Shown: piece after piece, positions 29,412-36,922 of the stretch
Layout: every line of letters begins with the position of its first letter
Numbering within the stretch: the first letter of the stretch is position 1
Source: Chloroherpetonaceae bacterium
GTDB taxonomy: Bacteria > Bacteroidota > Chlorobiia > Chlorobiales > Chloroherpetonaceae
Direction: 5' to 3'
NCBI GenBank assembly: GCA_028277445.1
Contig: JANQGG010000055.1
Location: 1 to 64,000 of the forward strand
DNA length: 64,000 nt
Notes under the pieces: generated by a model
Told to the model about the DNA's origin: nothing
Databases searched by the model: none
The model's input: the letters and a program-made list of their open reading frames with translations, nothing else
Program-made: the position numbers and the translations under genes

Positions 29412-30359
29412 ATGGCCACAACCGCTGAATCAATTAATACTACTGTTAAACACGAATTGCTTCAAGCTATTCGTAATGAAGAAGCGTTTTTTTCTATACT
29501 GACCAGGCTAACGGCGAAGGAATTAAAACAGGTACTGGATTTTTTTTGGGATTTTTTGATTGATCAGTCTCAAGAAGCAACAACAAAGCTTCACCAAACC
29601 GATTTACTTCAAAAACTCGAACCGTTATCCAAATACCAGCAACGGGTAAAATGCCAGGAGCCTTTAGGGTACTGCACAATTTCAATGTGCGTTCGCGTTA
29701 GCCCGGATTGCGCCATTGAACGCATTACCGGGATTTTTAAATCACTAATCCCTTTTTTACAAACATTAGCCAACGAAAAACCGGAGTGCTTATCTACTAA
29801 ATTGGATGAACCGGAAGAAAAAACAACTGGCATTCAGGCTGAAACCTTCACCCCTGAACCTATTTTAAGCGAGCCAAACGGTTCCGATCAAGAAATTTTG
29901 AGACAACCGGAGGAGCATTCCAAGCAAACTGAGGCCATTTCGGAAGACATGCCTTCTTCGACAGAGTCGGAAAACAATGCTTCTCAAATGCCATTATCAG
30001 AGAAATATGCAAAATATAAAGATCAACTCTGGTCTATGGTTGAATTTGAAGGTTTAGATCACGCGTTTTTACAAACTCGGGAAGGCCAGGTGTTACAATT
30101 TGCCTCTTCCAGCCGATCGGATTATGAAAATATTGCCGATAAAATATCAGCGGAAATTGAGTCGGTTATTGAGCAAGGTGAAGCGGCTAATTATCAAAAC
30201 CTGCTTACCGTAACCAAAGAATACAGCCAAGGTGTTATGGCTATTCGAGCGATTGCGGATGATATTTATTTGGTCGGCGTTTCGGAAACCGTACTTCCGG
30301 GAAAAATTCACAGCTTAATCGTTAAGCTCGGAAATATGCTTCAAACCGAAATGAAGTAA
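29412..30359 (+). CDS. Uncharacterised protein, possible roadblock/LC7-type C-terminal domain
   Basis: 315 residues, soluble. The N-terminal about 125 residues are helical and include two Cys-containing stretches (KCQEPLGYCTISMCV, PDCAIERI). A Pro/Glu/Ser-rich linker (about 130-195) follows, and then a C-terminal domain (about 200-315) with the beta-alpha rhythm of roadblock/LC7 proteins (DHAFLQTREGQVLQFAS, GVMAIRAIADDIYLVGVS, IHSLIVKLGNML). Roadblock proteins usually regulate small GTPases; no GTPase gene is near. The domain call rests on pattern only. It is followed by a strong bidirectional terminator. Confidence 0.45.
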   Translation: MATTAESINTTVKHELLQAIRNEEAFFSILTRLTAKELKQVLDFFWDFLIDQSQEATTKLHQTDLLQKLEPLSKYQQRVKCQEPLGYCTISMCVRVSPDCAIERITGIFKSLIPFLQTLANEKPECLSTKLDEPEEKTTGIQAETFTPEPILSEPNGSDQEILRQPEEHSKQTEAISEDMPSSTESENNASQMPLSEKYAKYKDQLWSMVEFEGLDHAFLQTREGQVLQFASSSRSDYENIADKISAEIESVIEQGEAANYQNLLTVTKEYSQGVMAIRAIADDIYLVGVSETVLPGKIHSLIVKLGNMLQTEMK

Positions 30360-30384
30360 ACAGGTATAAAAATTATTTAATAAC

Positions 30385-30412
30385 AAAAGAGGCTGCATGC
30401 GCAGCCTCTTTT
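30385..30412. terminator. Bidirectional terminator
   Basis: AAAAGAGGCTGC and GCAGCCTCTTTT form a perfect 12-bp stem with an ATGC loop, placed between the ends of two convergent genes (stops at 30359 and 30433). A- and T-runs on each side suit termination on both strands. Confidence 0.9.
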
Positions 30413-30432
30413 GATTTTATATGAAATGAAAT

Positions 30433-30990
30433 TTAGAATTTCACGCCGGCTCTAATTCCAATATAGCTTGTATCATCAGTTACAAACTGATAACGACCAG
30501 CTACATCTAATGTTAAATCACCTAAAGGCATTTCAAAACCTACAGAAGGCGCTAAACTTAACCTGACTTCACTATCGTCATTTGAAAATGTTTGTCCAAA
30601 AATTGTTCCTTCAGCAGAAAGCATAAGGTAGTGAAAACCGGCTTCGGCCATACCATAAGCGCGGATACCATCACTTTTTGGCATAAAGAAATATTTTAAA
30701 CCGGCTTGAACAGGAATAGCGCTCACATCGGTAGTAATACCAAAAAATTCTTCACCAGACCACATTAAGTAACCAATAGTTGCTGTAAGGGTCATATTTT
30801 CATCCATCATTTTTTCACCGCTAATCGTAGCGCCAAATCCTGTGCTTGCTAAATCACCGAAGTCACCCGTTGGCAACGCTAACTCACCATTTACACGGAA
30901 TTTAATGTCTTGAGCGTTTGAAACACTTGGGCTAAGAGAAGCCACAGTAAATAGCAACGCCACAGCTAATGCCGATAAAAAGTTTTTCAT
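30433..30990 (-). CDS. Small outer-membrane beta-barrel protein
   Basis: 185 residues. Signal peptide about residues 1-26 with cleavage after VSNA, then alternating amphipathic strands with many Gly and aromatic residues and a C-terminal Phe (GVKF), the usual outer-membrane insertion signal. Probably an eight-stranded OmpX/OmpW-like barrel of unknown function. The leader, with ACAGGACA about seven bases before ATG, is nearly the same as that of the next barrel gene (31864), so the two may be coordinately translated. A candidate promoter with an overlapping inverted repeat lies 50-80 bases upstream. Confidence 0.7.
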   Translation of the reverse strand: MKNFLSALAVALLFTVASLSPSVSNAQDIKFRVNGELALPTGDFGDLASTGFGATISGEKMMDENMTLTATIGYLMWSGEEFFGITTDVSAIPVQAGLKYFFMPKSDGIRAYGMAEAGFHYLMLSAEGTIFGQTFSNDDSEVRLSLAPSVGFEMPLGDLTLDVAGRYQFVTDDTSYIGIRAGVKF

Positions 30991-31036
30991 GTCTTTGTCC
31001 TGTTTTTTTAGTTTTTTGATGTTTAGAACCTACAGC

Positions 31037-31068
31037 GTAACAATGTTTATCAGTGTTACAGGTGGCAA
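31037..31068 (-). promoter_or_regulatory. Candidate promoter with overlapping operator-like inverted repeat
   Basis: A TTGCCA -35 (31063-31068, minus strand) resembles that of the neighbouring barrel gene, but the -10 at 17 bases is poor (CATTGT). Overlapping it, GTAACA and TGTTAC (31037-31042 and 31054-31059) form a perfect 6+6 inverted repeat 23 bases long, the size of a dimeric regulator site. Confidence 0.4.
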
Positions 31069-31235
31069 ATATAAAAAATATTCTCGAATCTCAAATTAAT
31101 TGAGCCTTATTATGTTCATTTAATTATTAACTTATGTCTTGCCACTTATGCCTTGTCGATAATTGTCAGGGAAGGTGGAAATCTATTGAACGGAAAAACG
31201 AAAGGTTAAACAGGAGTGCGTTTAAATATAAATTC

Positions 31236-31263
31236 AAAGAGACTGCCGATTAACAGTCTCTTT
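31236..31263. terminator. Terminator after second barrel gene
   Basis: AAAGAGACTG and CAGTCTCTTT form a perfect 10-bp stem with an eight-base loop, 20 bases beyond the stop at 31283 on the minus strand. Its A and T arms fit intrinsic termination. Confidence 0.85.
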
Positions 31264-31282
31264 GATAATGTTCTTTGGTTCA

Positions 31283-31864
31283 TCAATTAAAGTAGAAAGA
31301 AGCGCCGACAGCCGCTGTAGTAAACCCAAGCACGCTTACATCGCCGGCGTCTTCTCTTCCATCAGAATACTTTCCATAGCCAAAACCTACCTGGCCATAT
31401 ACGCCCAAGTTATTTTCAATCATCACTTGACCGCCTAATAATGCGCTGATCATCAAAAATGTGTCCGTCTCTGAATTTTCACTGTATGAGTCGTCCGCTG
31501 AAGAATAAGAAAATTCAACGCCAACAAATGGCACGGTGCTCAAAAAGTACTTACCGCCAACATTTATGCCAAATGCCGTAGCGCTTTCATCTGGCGGATC
31601 AACTGAGATGGTTTGGAATCCTACTCCTAAATCAAGTTGTAATTGATCGCTCAGAGTATATAAAAACTGAGCTCTTGGAGCAAAGGAAGGCGTAGCTCCG
31701 CCGCGGCCGTCATTTATCGCTTGATCGACTAATGAGCTAGATGCAAACGATGCTCCCACGCCAAATTTACCTTCCGATAAAGGGCCTTTCGCAAAAGATG
31801 GCGTAGAGACTAAAAGCGCAGCGAGAAGTGCGAATACAGTAGATAAAAATGTTAATTTTTTCAT
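31283..31864 (-). CDS. Outer-membrane beta-barrel protein
   Basis: 193 residues with signal peptide (about 1-25, cleavage after SFA), then a barrel-like series of strands (LQLDLGVGFQTI, AFGINVGGKYFL, FVGVEFSYSSAD, MISALLGGQVMI, NLGVYGQVGFGYG) and a C-terminal aromatic-rich strand VGASFYFN. The terminal Asn after Phe is slightly unusual for the insertion signal. No functional call. Shares the ACAGGACA leader with the barrel gene downstream and has a good sigma-70-like promoter. Confidence 0.7.
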   Translation of the reverse strand: MKKLTFLSTVFALLAALLVSTPSFAKGPLSEGKFGVGASFASSSLVDQAINDGRGGATPSFAPRAQFLYTLSDQLQLDLGVGFQTISVDPPDESATAFGINVGGKYFLSTVPFVGVEFSYSSADDSYSENSETDTFLMISALLGGQVMIENNLGVYGQVGFGYGKYSDGREDAGDVSVLGFTTAAVGASFYFN

Positions 31865-31916
31865 GTGTCTGTCCTGTTTAAAGTTAATGATTTGAGGTGT
31901 ACTTCAAACTAAAGTA

Positions 31917-31945
31917 ACTATATAGTAATATTGCTACCATGGCAA
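31917..31945 (-). promoter_or_regulatory. Sigma-70-like promoter of barrel gene
   Basis: TTGCCA and TATAGT separated by 17 bases on the minus strand, leaving a leader of about 45 bases with an AGGA ribosome binding site. Confidence 0.6.
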
Positions 31946-32048
31946 ATATAACAAATAATATGTCGTATCAAATGGCTGGACATTTTTTTTCTACATAAAT
32001 GTTCTAAACCACATTTACCGAGAAATCTCGTATATATCCACCATTGTA

Positions 32049-32077
32049 TTGACTTTCAGGCAAGCTTGTCGTATAAT
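32049..32077 (+). promoter_or_regulatory. Near-consensus sigma-70 promoter
   Basis: TTGACT, a 17-base spacer and a perfect TATAAT on the plus strand, about 32 bases ahead of the ATG at 32110. This is the best promoter in the window and shows that the organism's housekeeping sigma factor reads E. coli-like elements. Confidence 0.8.
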
Positions 32078-32109
32078 CAGAAAAACAATTATTAACCGTA
32101 AGTTCGCTT

Positions 32110-32625
32110 ATGAAGATTATTTACACGTTAGCGCTGATGCTTTCTTTTGTGGCGCTATCGCCTACAATATCACATGCTCAATTAAAACGTGATTTACCCG
32201 GCAAAGGTATTCAGGATGCCTCATCGTCGTTAATTTCCTCACCTTCAACGACTATGCAAAAATCATTTTTTAATGCGTTGTTGGATCCGGAGCATTTTCG
32301 AATGTCTCACAGCTACAGTTTACAGTATAATTCTTTGCTGAATAATACCGTAGGCGAGTATGTAAATACGATGACCTATGCTTTTGATATCCCGTTAATG
32401 ATAAGAGCCGATATTGGGCTGATGCATCAACCATTTGGGGTTTCCAACGAACAAAAACAGTATGGTTTTGGTTCGGATGCCTTTTCAGGAGTGTATCTAA
32501 AGAATTTATCAATGACATACCAACCCTTTAAAAACCTTTGGATGGGCATATCCTTTCAGCGTTATAATGCTTCCGACATTAATCCTTTTTTTTACCATCC
32601 CAACAGATGGTCGCTTATGTACTAA
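32110..32625 (+). CDS. Secreted/outer-membrane protein of unknown function
   Basis: 171 residues with a signal peptide (about 1-23, cleavage after SHA). The rest has beta-rich stretches (FRMSHSYSLQYNSLLNN, VNTMTYAFDIPLMIRADIGLM, LSMTYQPFKNLWMGISFQRY) resembling short outer-membrane proteins with a conserved MSHS motif that I associate with the Chlorobi-Ignavibacteria-Bacteroidetes group. I cannot name it. It has a near-consensus promoter and its own terminator, so it is likely well expressed. Confidence 0.6.
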   Translation: MKIIYTLALMLSFVALSPTISHAQLKRDLPGKGIQDASSSLISSPSTTMQKSFFNALLDPEHFRMSHSYSLQYNSLLNNTVGEYVNTMTYAFDIPLMIRADIGLMHQPFGVSNEQKQYGFGSDAFSGVYLKNLSMTYQPFKNLWMGISFQRYNASDINPFFYHPNRWSLMY

Positions 32626-32662
32626 ATTGATTTAACTTTTTTGTAATGCTCCCATAAAAAAA

Positions 32663-32688
32663 CGCCTTTTGATGTAATTCAAAAGGCG
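32663..32688 (+). terminator. Terminator after secreted protein gene
   Basis: CGCCTTTTGA and TCAAAAGGCG form a perfect 10-bp stem with a six-base loop, followed by CTTTGTTTTTT, a proper U-tract, 37 bases after the stop at 32625. Confidence 0.9.
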
Positions 32689-32701
32689 CTTTGTTTTTTA
32701 C

Positions 32702-32808
32702 CACCAAAAAGACAAACAGGTAATGAGGTGTCATCCGCTGGCGGATTTAGCTCAAAAACAAGCGGTTGCAAACCCTTGTTATAGATGATATTCATGCGTC
32801 ATTGGAAA
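32702..32808 (+). repeat. Palindrome-centred dispersed repeat, copy 2
   Basis: Centre at 32757-32780 (the 24-base palindrome with two changes, symmetric in effect: G to C on one arm, C to A on the other). It shares GACAAACAGGTAATGA at the left end and GATGATATTCATGCGTCATT at the right end with copies near 56 kb. Confidence 0.75.
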
Positions 32809-32818
32809 TCCATATAAG

Positions 32819-32844
32819 GTCATTCCGAACTTGTTTCGGAATCT
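32819..32844 (+). repeat. REP-like hairpin, GTCA type
   Basis: GTC, then an 8-bp stem ATTCCGAA / TTCGGAAT with loop CTTGT, then CT. It lies within a 39-base block (32808-32846) repeated perfectly and inverted at 40040-40078. Confidence 0.85.
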
Positions 32845-32882
32845 ATATATGTACACGGAATCTTTTCTTTTTTTACCTGTTA

Positions 32883-32910
32883 TTTTATTAGAGTTTCCGC
32901 CATTGGAAAA
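32883..32910 (+). repeat. Short repeat shared with 56489-56516
   Basis: TTTTATTAGAGTTTCCG followed by [C/T]CATTGGAAA occurs here and at 56489. It contains TTTCC and GGAAA arms that could form a small hairpin. It borders the 3' end of the WD40-like gene. Confidence 0.6.
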
Positions 32911-32913
32911 AGT

Positions 32914-34353
32914 CTAGTTGAAATTCTTTTTACTCCATAGCAATCGCCATATTTCAATATGAGTTTGATAGCCCCGCCCTCCTTCATAAGGGTAGGTATG
33001 CGTATAGGCTCGAATTAAATTCTTTCCATCGGGTGTAAAACCTGAAAATATTTCGGCATCATAAAATTCCTTTGAGCGTGAAACCAAAATGGCTTTGGTG
33101 GTTTTTAAATCTTCCGGCGGATTTTTGTATTTGGTTCTAAGTTTAATTTCTGCAGCAACATCTTGGCTTACATTATCAACCAAAACTATTTTATCTCGAT
33201 TAATGGATTGAATCTCAAAACGGCTGCTAGAAAGCAAACCTTCTTCGCATAGATTGCATTTCGGAATCGTATCAATCCAATTTTCAAACTCATAATCGGT
33301 TGTGAATCGTTTTCTGATGTCTGTCCACGACTTGGTTTCCCAGGCCTTTTTCTTGTCGTATAGGGATTTTGTAATCATATACTGTTTATCGGCAGAAAAT
33401 TGGGCATGGCTGCCTTCAACCGTAGCCACTTCACTCCAATTTCTAATTTTATAAACCTTTGATATGGGTTTAGATCGCAATCTTGGTTTGGTTCCTCCGG
33501 CCACAAGATATCTCCCACTGGGATCAAAAGTGGCTTTGCTTGCCCAAAAATCCGTTTTTTCGTCGTCGGGATCGCTTTCAACGGTAAAAATATTTCGCCA
33601 TATTCGCGTATCCCATACTTCCAATCGGCTTCCCTTGAAAGCGCTTCCCCCGGCAATAACTAAATACCTGTCGTTATTGCTTTTAATAAAAGAAGGTTTC
33701 CCACCCGGAAAAGTGTGGGTTAAAAATTTATGGTACGCTAAGGGAACTTCCACCTTGTATTTCTTTCCTTTCACAAAAGTCTTACCAGCGACCAAGTAGG
33801 GTCTGCGAGATTCTACAATTCTAAATGTTCCCCACGATTTTGCCTTTTTAAAATTCTTTTTAAACTCATCAGCTTGTTCAACAGGAACAACGATTTTTGC
33901 TTTAAAGTATCTTTTTGCTCCATATACTTTCACAGGAAACGCGCCAATTACATTATCGTAATGGCGAAGATAAATCTTTACTTTTTCAGTGTATTCCCTA
34001 TTTAAAATCCCCATAATCTGTCGTTGTTTTTTGTTCAAACGACGGTCGCTTATCCTTTCATACCGATGTATTATTGCTTCACGTTTTTTAGTGTAACGTT
34101 CAAGGGCATTCTGGTAATTATCGGGATTTTTATATTTCCTCTTTTTTGGCCGCGAAAGTTTTCGAAGCGCTTTCCGCTCATCTTTTTTAATTTTGTATTT
34201 GATTTTTTTGTATTCTTTCTGAAGCTTTCTGAGTTTTTTTTGAGCTTTATAAACTGCTCGGCTGGCTGCATGAACTTCGGTGTTTTGAACAGATGACGCT
34301 GAAAAAAGAATCAACAGAAAAAAAACACTTATTGAATATTTATGTTTAATCAT
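32914..34353 (-). CDS. Secreted protein: lysine-rich coiled coil plus WD40-like propeller
   Basis: About 479 residues from the ATG at 34353 (a GTG two codons earlier is also open). Signal peptide about 1-30, then a strongly basic helical region (about 30-135: YKAQKKLRKLQKEYKKIK, KKDERKALRKLSRPKK) likely to form a coiled coil. After a beta-rich domain (about 140-215), the C-terminal half has degenerate WD40-type blades (DRYLVIAGGSAFKGSRLEVWD, FDPSGRYLVAGGTK, FTPDGKNLIRAYTH ... IEIWRLLW). Cys only in CNLC. I know no family with this combination; a periplasmic or surface protein binding acidic polymer is conceivable. No operon partner. Confidence 0.55.
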   Translation of the reverse strand: MIKHKYSISVFFLLILFSASSVQNTEVHAASRAVYKAQKKLRKLQKEYKKIKYKIKKDERKALRKLSRPKKRKYKNPDNYQNALERYTKKREAIIHRYERISDRRLNKKQRQIMGILNREYTEKVKIYLRHYDNVIGAFPVKVYGAKRYFKAKIVVPVEQADEFKKNFKKAKSWGTFRIVESRRPYLVAGKTFVKGKKYKVEVPLAYHKFLTHTFPGGKPSFIKSNNDRYLVIAGGSAFKGSRLEVWDTRIWRNIFTVESDPDDEKTDFWASKATFDPSGRYLVAGGTKPRLRSKPISKVYKIRNWSEVATVEGSHAQFSADKQYMITKSLYDKKKAWETKSWTDIRKRFTTDYEFENWIDTIPKCNLCEEGLLSSSRFEIQSINRDKIVLVDNVSQDVAAEIKLRTKYKNPPEDLKTTKAILVSRSKEFYDAEIFSGFTPDGKNLIRAYTHTYPYEGGRGYQTHIEIWRLLWSKKNFN

Positions 34354-34560
34354 AACCACAATATGATTTTTTAGTAACTAGCTTAAACCAAAATCCAGTG
34401 ATTCAAAACTTAGGTGGGGCTTCTTTTGGTGAGAAGCTACAACATTTTTATTAATAAATGGATAAATTTTCTGAAATAAGGCCAAAGAAAATAAAGATTT
34501 AACCTTTTTTACCTTAATCATGCAACTGAGTTGTTTCTCCGGTTTAAAAAATATCTCATC

Positions 34561-35949
34561 TTATCTGAAAAATTCAATAATTTGATGGTCAAAAATCAAA
34601 TCGCGTTCTGAAATCTGCCGTTTGAGAACAATCCCAGAAAGTGAAGTCGCCCTGCTTAGCGCCACATAAACCTGTCCATGTTCAAATGCGCCTCGCCCTA
34701 AATCAATAATTACACGCTCAAACGTTTTACCCTGACTTTTGTGAATGGTAATCGCCCAAGCGCATTTTAAAGGGTATTGGGTGAAAATCCCGATGGGCTC
34801 AGCCAAAATTTCTTTTGTTTCATTATCCACATAATATTCCATCATTTCCCAATTGACTTTTTTGACATCCACCGTAGTTCGCCTGCCCTCTTTTTCAAGC
34901 TCAACTTTAATGCCTTTCTCAGAAAGCTCTAGAATCTTACCTAAGGTTCCGTTTACCCATCGTTTATCAGGATCATTTTTAACAAACATCACCTGGGCGC
35001 CTTGTTTTAAGATCAATTCCTGATCGGTCGGCAGTACTCTTTGATTAAACACGCCTTCAATTTCAGCCTCAAACCGGTAACTTTTCGTGTTCAATTGCTT
35101 TAAATACCATGTATTTATTTTCGATGCCAGGTTATTGATGCTGCATAGCGTGATGTAAAACTCATTTTCGGTGGGCTGAAATTGTGGATCATACCTGGAA
35201 TTCAGATGTTCAAATTCCTGATAGGTCATCGTTTGATTGCGAATAGCATTCAAAATATCAAGGAAATGGTCGTCTTGTTGCCTATAGACTGTTTGCAGCT
35301 CTATGGTTCCTAAAACAATCTCCTGAAACACTTTAGCGCTAAAAAAATATGGGCTAGCGTACGTAGATTCCATGTACTCTGCTTCGGGCTGAGTTGAAAT
35401 AACCGGTGGAAGCTGAAACAAATCGCCGATAAATATCATCTGAACGCCGCCAAAAGGCTGAGATTTATCTTTACCATTGATCCTTAAAAAACAATCGATG
35501 GCATCCATCATGTCGGCGCGTACCATCGAAACTTCATCGATGATCAGTGTATCCAAGCTTTTATATAATTTTTTTTGACGCACCGAATGAATGCGATCCT
35601 CGGTTAGCAAACCCGGCGGAAATTTAAAAAAGGAGTGGATGGTTTGCCCGCCAACGTTTAAGGCAGCTACACCCGTTGGCGCAACAATTGCCACATTTTT
35701 TTTGGTTTTGGCTTTAAAGACTTCCAAGAGTGTTGATTTACCCGAACCGGCTTTTCCGGTAATAAACAGGCATTCCATGCTACTTTCCATTCGGTCAAAC
35801 GCCTCCTGAAATTCCCGATTCATGTCTATATGCTCAAATCGTTCAAAGTGATTGCCTGAGGATGCTTTGTTAACTGAACCTTGCTTAAGGGGTAGCGTTT
35901 TAAGGCCGGCTGATTTAGGCCCTAAAACCCGGCGTTTTGATGATGCCAT
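34561..35949 (-). CDS. PIF1-like superfamily 1B DNA helicase
   Basis: 462 residues from the ATG at 35949. A 5'-3' helicase of the PIF1 type, linked to G-quadruplex and replication-fork processing in bacteria that have it. Motifs: Walker A FITGKAGSGKSTLLE near 66, VAPTGVAALNVGGQTIHSFF (motif Ia/Pif1), LIIDEVSMVRADMMDAID (motif II), QMIFIGDLFQLPPV (motif III), and CAWAITIHKSQGKTFERVIIDL with VYVALSRATSLSGI (motifs V and VI) near the C-terminus. An N-terminal basic tail precedes the helicase core. Divergent from uppP with about 120 bases between. The 34360-34560 gap beyond its stop has a weak stem (34419-34437) but no clear terminator. Confidence 0.88.
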   Translation of the reverse strand: MASSKRRVLGPKSAGLKTLPLKQGSVNKASSGNHFERFEHIDMNREFQEAFDRMESSMECLFITGKAGSGKSTLLEVFKAKTKKNVAIVAPTGVAALNVGGQTIHSFFKFPPGLLTEDRIHSVRQKKLYKSLDTLIIDEVSMVRADMMDAIDCFLRINGKDKSQPFGGVQMIFIGDLFQLPPVISTQPEAEYMESTYASPYFFSAKVFQEIVLGTIELQTVYRQQDDHFLDILNAIRNQTMTYQEFEHLNSRYDPQFQPTENEFYITLCSINNLASKINTWYLKQLNTKSYRFEAEIEGVFNQRVLPTDQELILKQGAQVMFVKNDPDKRWVNGTLGKILELSEKGIKVELEKEGRRTTVDVKKVNWEMMEYYVDNETKEILAEPIGIFTQYPLKCAWAITIHKSQGKTFERVIIDLGRGAFEHGQVYVALSRATSLSGIVLKRQISERDLIFDHQIIEFFR

Positions 35950-36070
35950 AATCACACAAATGAAAAAATGGGATAGATAACTTTGGTTAAATAGATACGA
36001 AATATTTAATCAGAAATTAAGCGGGTTTATTATCTTCCGTGAAAATTTTTAAGTGATAAAAAAACCTCGT

Positions 36071-36922
36071 ATGACTCTTTTTCAGGCAATTATTCTTGGG
36101 ATTGTTCAAGGTCTCACCGAATTCCTTCCAATCAGCAGTTCCGCTCATCTGCGAATTGTTCCGGCGTTATTTGGTTGGGATGATCCCGGCGCAGCTTTTA
36201 CAGCAATTATCCAAATTGGAACACTGGCCGCGGTTTTGATTTACTTTTATGAAGATATTTACCGAATCACCATAGCTACCTTAAAAGGATTGTTTTCAGG
36301 CGCTCCCTTTGCAACACAGGATTCCAAAATGGGATGGATGATCTCGCTTGGCACCATACCCATTGTCGTGTTTGGATTATTATTTAAAGATGAAATTGAA
36401 ACCAGCTTGCGGTCGCTTTATGTCATCAGCAGCTCGCTTATCCTATTAGCATTAATCCTAATGCTCGCTGAATACTTAATTAAGCAGGCCGAAGCCAGGG
36501 GTGAGCGTTTAAAACGTTTAAACAACCTGAGTTGGTTGGATGCCATCGTGGTTGGATTTGCTCAAAGCCTTGCTTTAATTCCCGGATCTTCGCGCTCCGG
36601 TACAACCATTACCGGCGGTTTGTTCTTAAAAATGAATCGTGAAACCGCCGCAAGGTTTTCCTTTTTGCTTTCATTGCCCGCCGTATTTGCCGCAGGTATT
36701 TACCAGCTTATTAAAGTTTTCCCAGAGCTTCAATCTTCCGAGGAAGGTCTGCTTAATTTAGTTGCCGCTACAATTGTTTCGGGAATTGTTGGGTATGCTT
36801 CAATTGCGTTCTTGTTGGATTACCTCAAAAAGCATTCTACCTATTTATTCATTATTTATAGAATTGTTTTAGGCTGCTTTTTGCTGGCAATGCTCTCGCT
36901 TGGGTATTTAGACGCGTTATGA
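36071..36922 (+). CDS. uppP: Undecaprenyl-diphosphate phosphatase
   Basis: About 283 residues from the ATG at 36071; a GTG six codons earlier is open. Integral membrane enzyme recycling the C55 lipid carrier for peptidoglycan synthesis (also bacitracin resistance). The BacA signatures are the N-terminal GIVQGLTEFLPISSSAHL, with the catalytic Glu and Ser-rich stretch, and LIPGSSRSGTTITGGLFL, with Arg and Ser of the active site. About eight hydrophobic segments. The 3' end overlaps the convergent recQ-like gene by six bases. Confidence 0.96.
   Translation: MTLFQAIILGIVQGLTEFLPISSSAHLRIVPALFGWDDPGAAFTAIIQIGTLAAVLIYFYEDIYRITIATLKGLFSGAPFATQDSKMGWMISLGTIPIVVFGLLFKDEIETSLRSLYVISSSLILLALILMLAEYLIKQAEARGERLKRLNNLSWLDAIVVGFAQSLALIPGSSRSGTTITGGLFLKMNRETAARFSFLLSLPAVFAAGIYQLIKVFPELQSSEEGLLNLVAATIVSGIVGYASIAFLLDYLKKHSTYLFIIYRIVLGCFLLAMLSLGYLDAL

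Noticed and set aside
34419-34437. GCTTCT / AGAAGC stem between the PIF1 and WD40-like genes
   Set aside because: Only six pairs and no U-run on the minus strand, so not named as a terminator.
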